Shown here: piece by piece, positions 63,993 to 64,000 of the stretch
Layout of the letters: each line of letters opens with the position of its first letter
Numbering within the stretch: the first letter of the stretch is position 1
Assembly (NCBI GenBank): GCA_018065265.1
Contig: JAGHTP010000010.1
Location: forward strand, 39,738 to 103,737
Direction of reading: 5' to 3'
DNA from: Candidatus Cryptobacteroides aphodequi
GTDB taxonomy: Bacteria; Bacteroidota; Bacteroidia; Bacteroidales; UBA932
Length of the DNA stretch: 64,000 nt
Made by a program: the position numbers and the translations under genes
The notes under the pieces: model-generated
Told to the model about the DNA's origin: nothing
Database searches by the model: none
Seen by the model: only the letters and a program-made list of their open reading frames with translations

Positions 63993-64000
63993 GCAGTCAC

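Noticed and set aside
1-64000. CRISPR array, insertion sequence, integrase, tRNA or rRNA
   Set aside because: No regular spacer-repeat array, transposase or recombinase motif, tRNA cloverleaf or rRNA segment was recognised on either strand; island status of the right part rests on composition and the cut M16 gene only.

Overview
The window looks like a chromosomal segment of a gut-type Bacteroidales bacterium (Bacteroidota). The evidence is two tandem SusC/SusD pairs in a polysaccharide utilization locus (PUL), lipoproteins with Bacteroidales-style signal peptides, promoters of the TAnnTTTG (-7) type, a eukaryote-like glycogen branching enzyme, and the near absence of Shine-Dalgarno sequences. 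The genus cannot be fixed from sequence alone. The Ala/Pro-rich DnaX and the fairly high G+C of the core would fit Rikenellaceae or a related uncultured family, but that is inference.

Layout. (1) 1-18130: a minus-strand PUL running from a secreted ADP-ribosylglycohydrolase-family protein through SusC/SusD, a second SusC/SusD, a DUF1735-type lipoprotein, a beta-helix hydrolase and a BACON/beta-helix lipoprotein to a Ser-type sulfatase that runs off the left edge. A divergent LacI-type regulator and palindromic operators sit at its head. (2) 19104-36147: a long, tightly packed minus-strand gene train: engB, prs, a small membrane protein, der, a GH3 glucosidase, xseA, xseB, then a complete glycogen module (branching enzyme, debranching enzyme, GT4 glycosyltransferase, GH57, glucan phosphorylase) and ribF. 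(3) 36148-37113: about 1 kb without a gene, packed with palindromes and three 51-bp tandem hairpin repeats. (4) 37114-48519: core genes: a large NtrB/NtrY-like sensor kinase, rlmH (with an apparent non-ATG start), efp, ispH, cmk, an NtrC-like regulator, lptB, dnaX, a secreted protein and a truncated M16 peptidase. (5) 48503-64000: a visibly more A+T-rich accessory region.

The accessory region holds the most unusual content. From 61869 down to 49290 lies a nine-gene, mostly overlapping minus-strand operon: two small secreted proteins (one DUF4384-like), a transglutaminase-like protein, an ECF sigma factor, a small membrane protein in the anti-sigma position, a second paralogous transglutaminase-like protein, a predicted outer-membrane beta-barrel, a roughly 1530-residue lipoprotein with about twelve fibronectin-III-like repeats, and an exported caspase-like (C14) protease with an intact His/Cys dyad. 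I read this as a candidate sigma-controlled cell-envelope system, not one I can match to a described system.

Right of it are a DUF2971 protein, a candidate structured RNA ending in a U-rich tract, and a PBECR-like nuclease gene whose conserved C-terminus is reached only through a -1 frameshift at a canonical A AAA AAG heptamer.

In function, the PUL imports and trims an extracellular, probably sulfated or acidic glycan; the glycogen module stores and remobilises the resulting glucose; the core genes serve replication, translation, isoprenoid and LPS export functions. The accessory end resembles a genomic island whose left boundary cuts the M16 peptidase gene.
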